Below, piece after piece: positions 63,582 to 64,000 of a stretch of DNA of 64,000 nt. Position 1 is the stretch's first letter. Each line of letters opens with the position of its first letter. Made by a program: the position numbers and the translations under genes. Location: the NCBI RefSeq assembly GCF_033955345.1, contig NZ_CP138332.1, forward strand, positions 124,001-188,000, in the 5' to 3' direction. This DNA is from Sphingobacterium bambusae. GTDB lineage: Bacteria > Bacteroidota > Bacteroidia > Sphingobacteriales > Sphingobacteriaceae. The notes under the pieces are model-generated. The model did no database searches and was not told where the DNA came from. It saw nothing but the letters and a program-made list of their open reading frames with translations.

Positions 63582-64000
63582 ATGAAACTTTTCATCAAAA
63601 ATATGGTTTGCGATCGCTGTAAAATGGCGGTACGATCCGAACTTACCCATGTTGGCCTTAGCCCCGTAAGGGTGGAGCTTGGTGAAATCGAAATTGAAGA
63701 AACCGAAACCGATGGAAAAATCGACGCCTTAGAACAACGGCTGCGGGATTTGGGATTTGAGTTATTGCTCGATCCAAAAGCTCGCCTTGTCGAACAGATA
63801 AAAGCAGCTATTATCCTGCTAGTGCGCCGTGACACAGCAGATGCGCCACCCAACATCTCAACCTATCTTGCTGACTATCTAAACAAGGACTATGCTAGCC
63901 TTAGTAATACGTTTAGCCAAATAAAACATACGACTATCGAAAAATACCTAATTCTGCAAAAGGTAGAACGTGTCAAAGAATTGTTGACCTATGGTGAATT
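63582..64000 (+). CDS. AraC-type regulator with a CxxC N-terminus (3' end outside window)
   Basis: 139 codons are visible before the window ends. The N-terminus MKLFIKNMVCDRCKMAVRSE has a CxxC (Cys10, Cys13) in a heavy-metal-associated-like fold, followed by a small alpha/beta region. From about residue 95 the sequence NISTYLADYLNKDYASLSNT and TIEKYLILQKVERVKELL is the start of an AraC helix-turn-helix. The family is common in Bacteroidota as a short (about 190-residue) regulator, possibly sensing metal or redox. The inducer is unknown. It is divergent from the Gfo/Idh operon. Confidence 0.85.
   Translation, partial: MKLFIKNMVCDRCKMAVRSELTHVGLSPVRVELGEIEIEETETDGKIDALEQRLRDLGFELLLDPKARLVEQIKAAIILLVRRDTADAPPNISTYLADYLNKDYASLSNTFSQIKHTTIEKYLILQKVERVKELLTYGE

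Overview
The window looks like a chromosomal segment of a Bacteroidota bacterium, most likely family Sphingobacteriaceae (Sphingobacterium, Olivibacter or Pedobacter relatives). The evidence is lineage-typical gene content (HmuY-type lipoproteins, carboxypeptidase-regulatory TonB receptor, TatD-TcdA pair, DUF2007 protein, Gfo/Idh/MocA pairs), moderate GC, few Shine-Dalgarno sequences, and promoters of the Bacteroidota type (TTTG, about 19-21 bp, TAnnTTTG). I see no rRNA, tRNA, insertion sequence, prophage or CRISPR array.

Layout. 1-5158: housekeeping genes on + (3' part of purA, pabB, TatD hydrolase, tcdA, and a DnaQ/GIY-YIG nuclease preceded by a perfect 37-bp palindrome). 5194-7236: a two-gene DNA-repair operon on - (radical SAM plus its TIGR03915 partner) whose promoter carries a related palindrome. 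7331-11785: operon gpsA-hemF-M16-M16 on -. 11901-21672: lipoprotein, ABC-F ATPase, FrnE-type oxidoreductase, Tam-like methyltransferase, katG, an exonuclease/DUF294 pair and a membrane-anchored LURP-one-like protein. 21750-31511: a heme-acquisition locus with an AraC regulator, an ABC ATPase fused to a HemS/HmuS heme-handling module, permease, binding protein, and divergently a TonB receptor with three lipoproteins (two clearly HmuY-like). 31586-36126: PQQ-type sugar dehydrogenase, an HTH protein, a heme oxygenase with a small membrane protein, and a sugar isomerase. 36178-43424: large M16 protease, a decayed gene, AI-2E transporter and PIG-L deacetylase. 43734-50106: symporter, YceI lipoprotein, rocD, MscS channel and SDR. 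50277-57556: a six-gene signalling operon (two histidine kinases, two single receivers, CheB and CheR domains) with no chemoreceptor. 58174-64000: small secreted protein, three Gfo/Idh/MocA oxidoreductases, cold-shock-domain protein, DUF2007 protein, and the start of an AraC-type regulator with a CxxC N-terminus.

How the genes fit together. The heme locus describes a full route: lipoprotein capture, TonB import, periplasmic binding, ABC import, and cytoplasmic handling by the fused HmuS module or by the heme oxygenase 7 kb away. A shared motif (TATTTAGATTSA) sits in its control regions. The two DNA-repair units share a 15-bp operator-like palindrome, which suggests one damage-responsive regulator.

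The least expected signal is a pair of about 70-nt intergenic elements (near 34830 and 43591). Each has its own promoter and an intrinsic terminator. The unpaired part is almost identical between them, and the terminator stem differs by three compensatory base-pair changes. They look like two copies of one small-RNA family, which I could not match to a named family.
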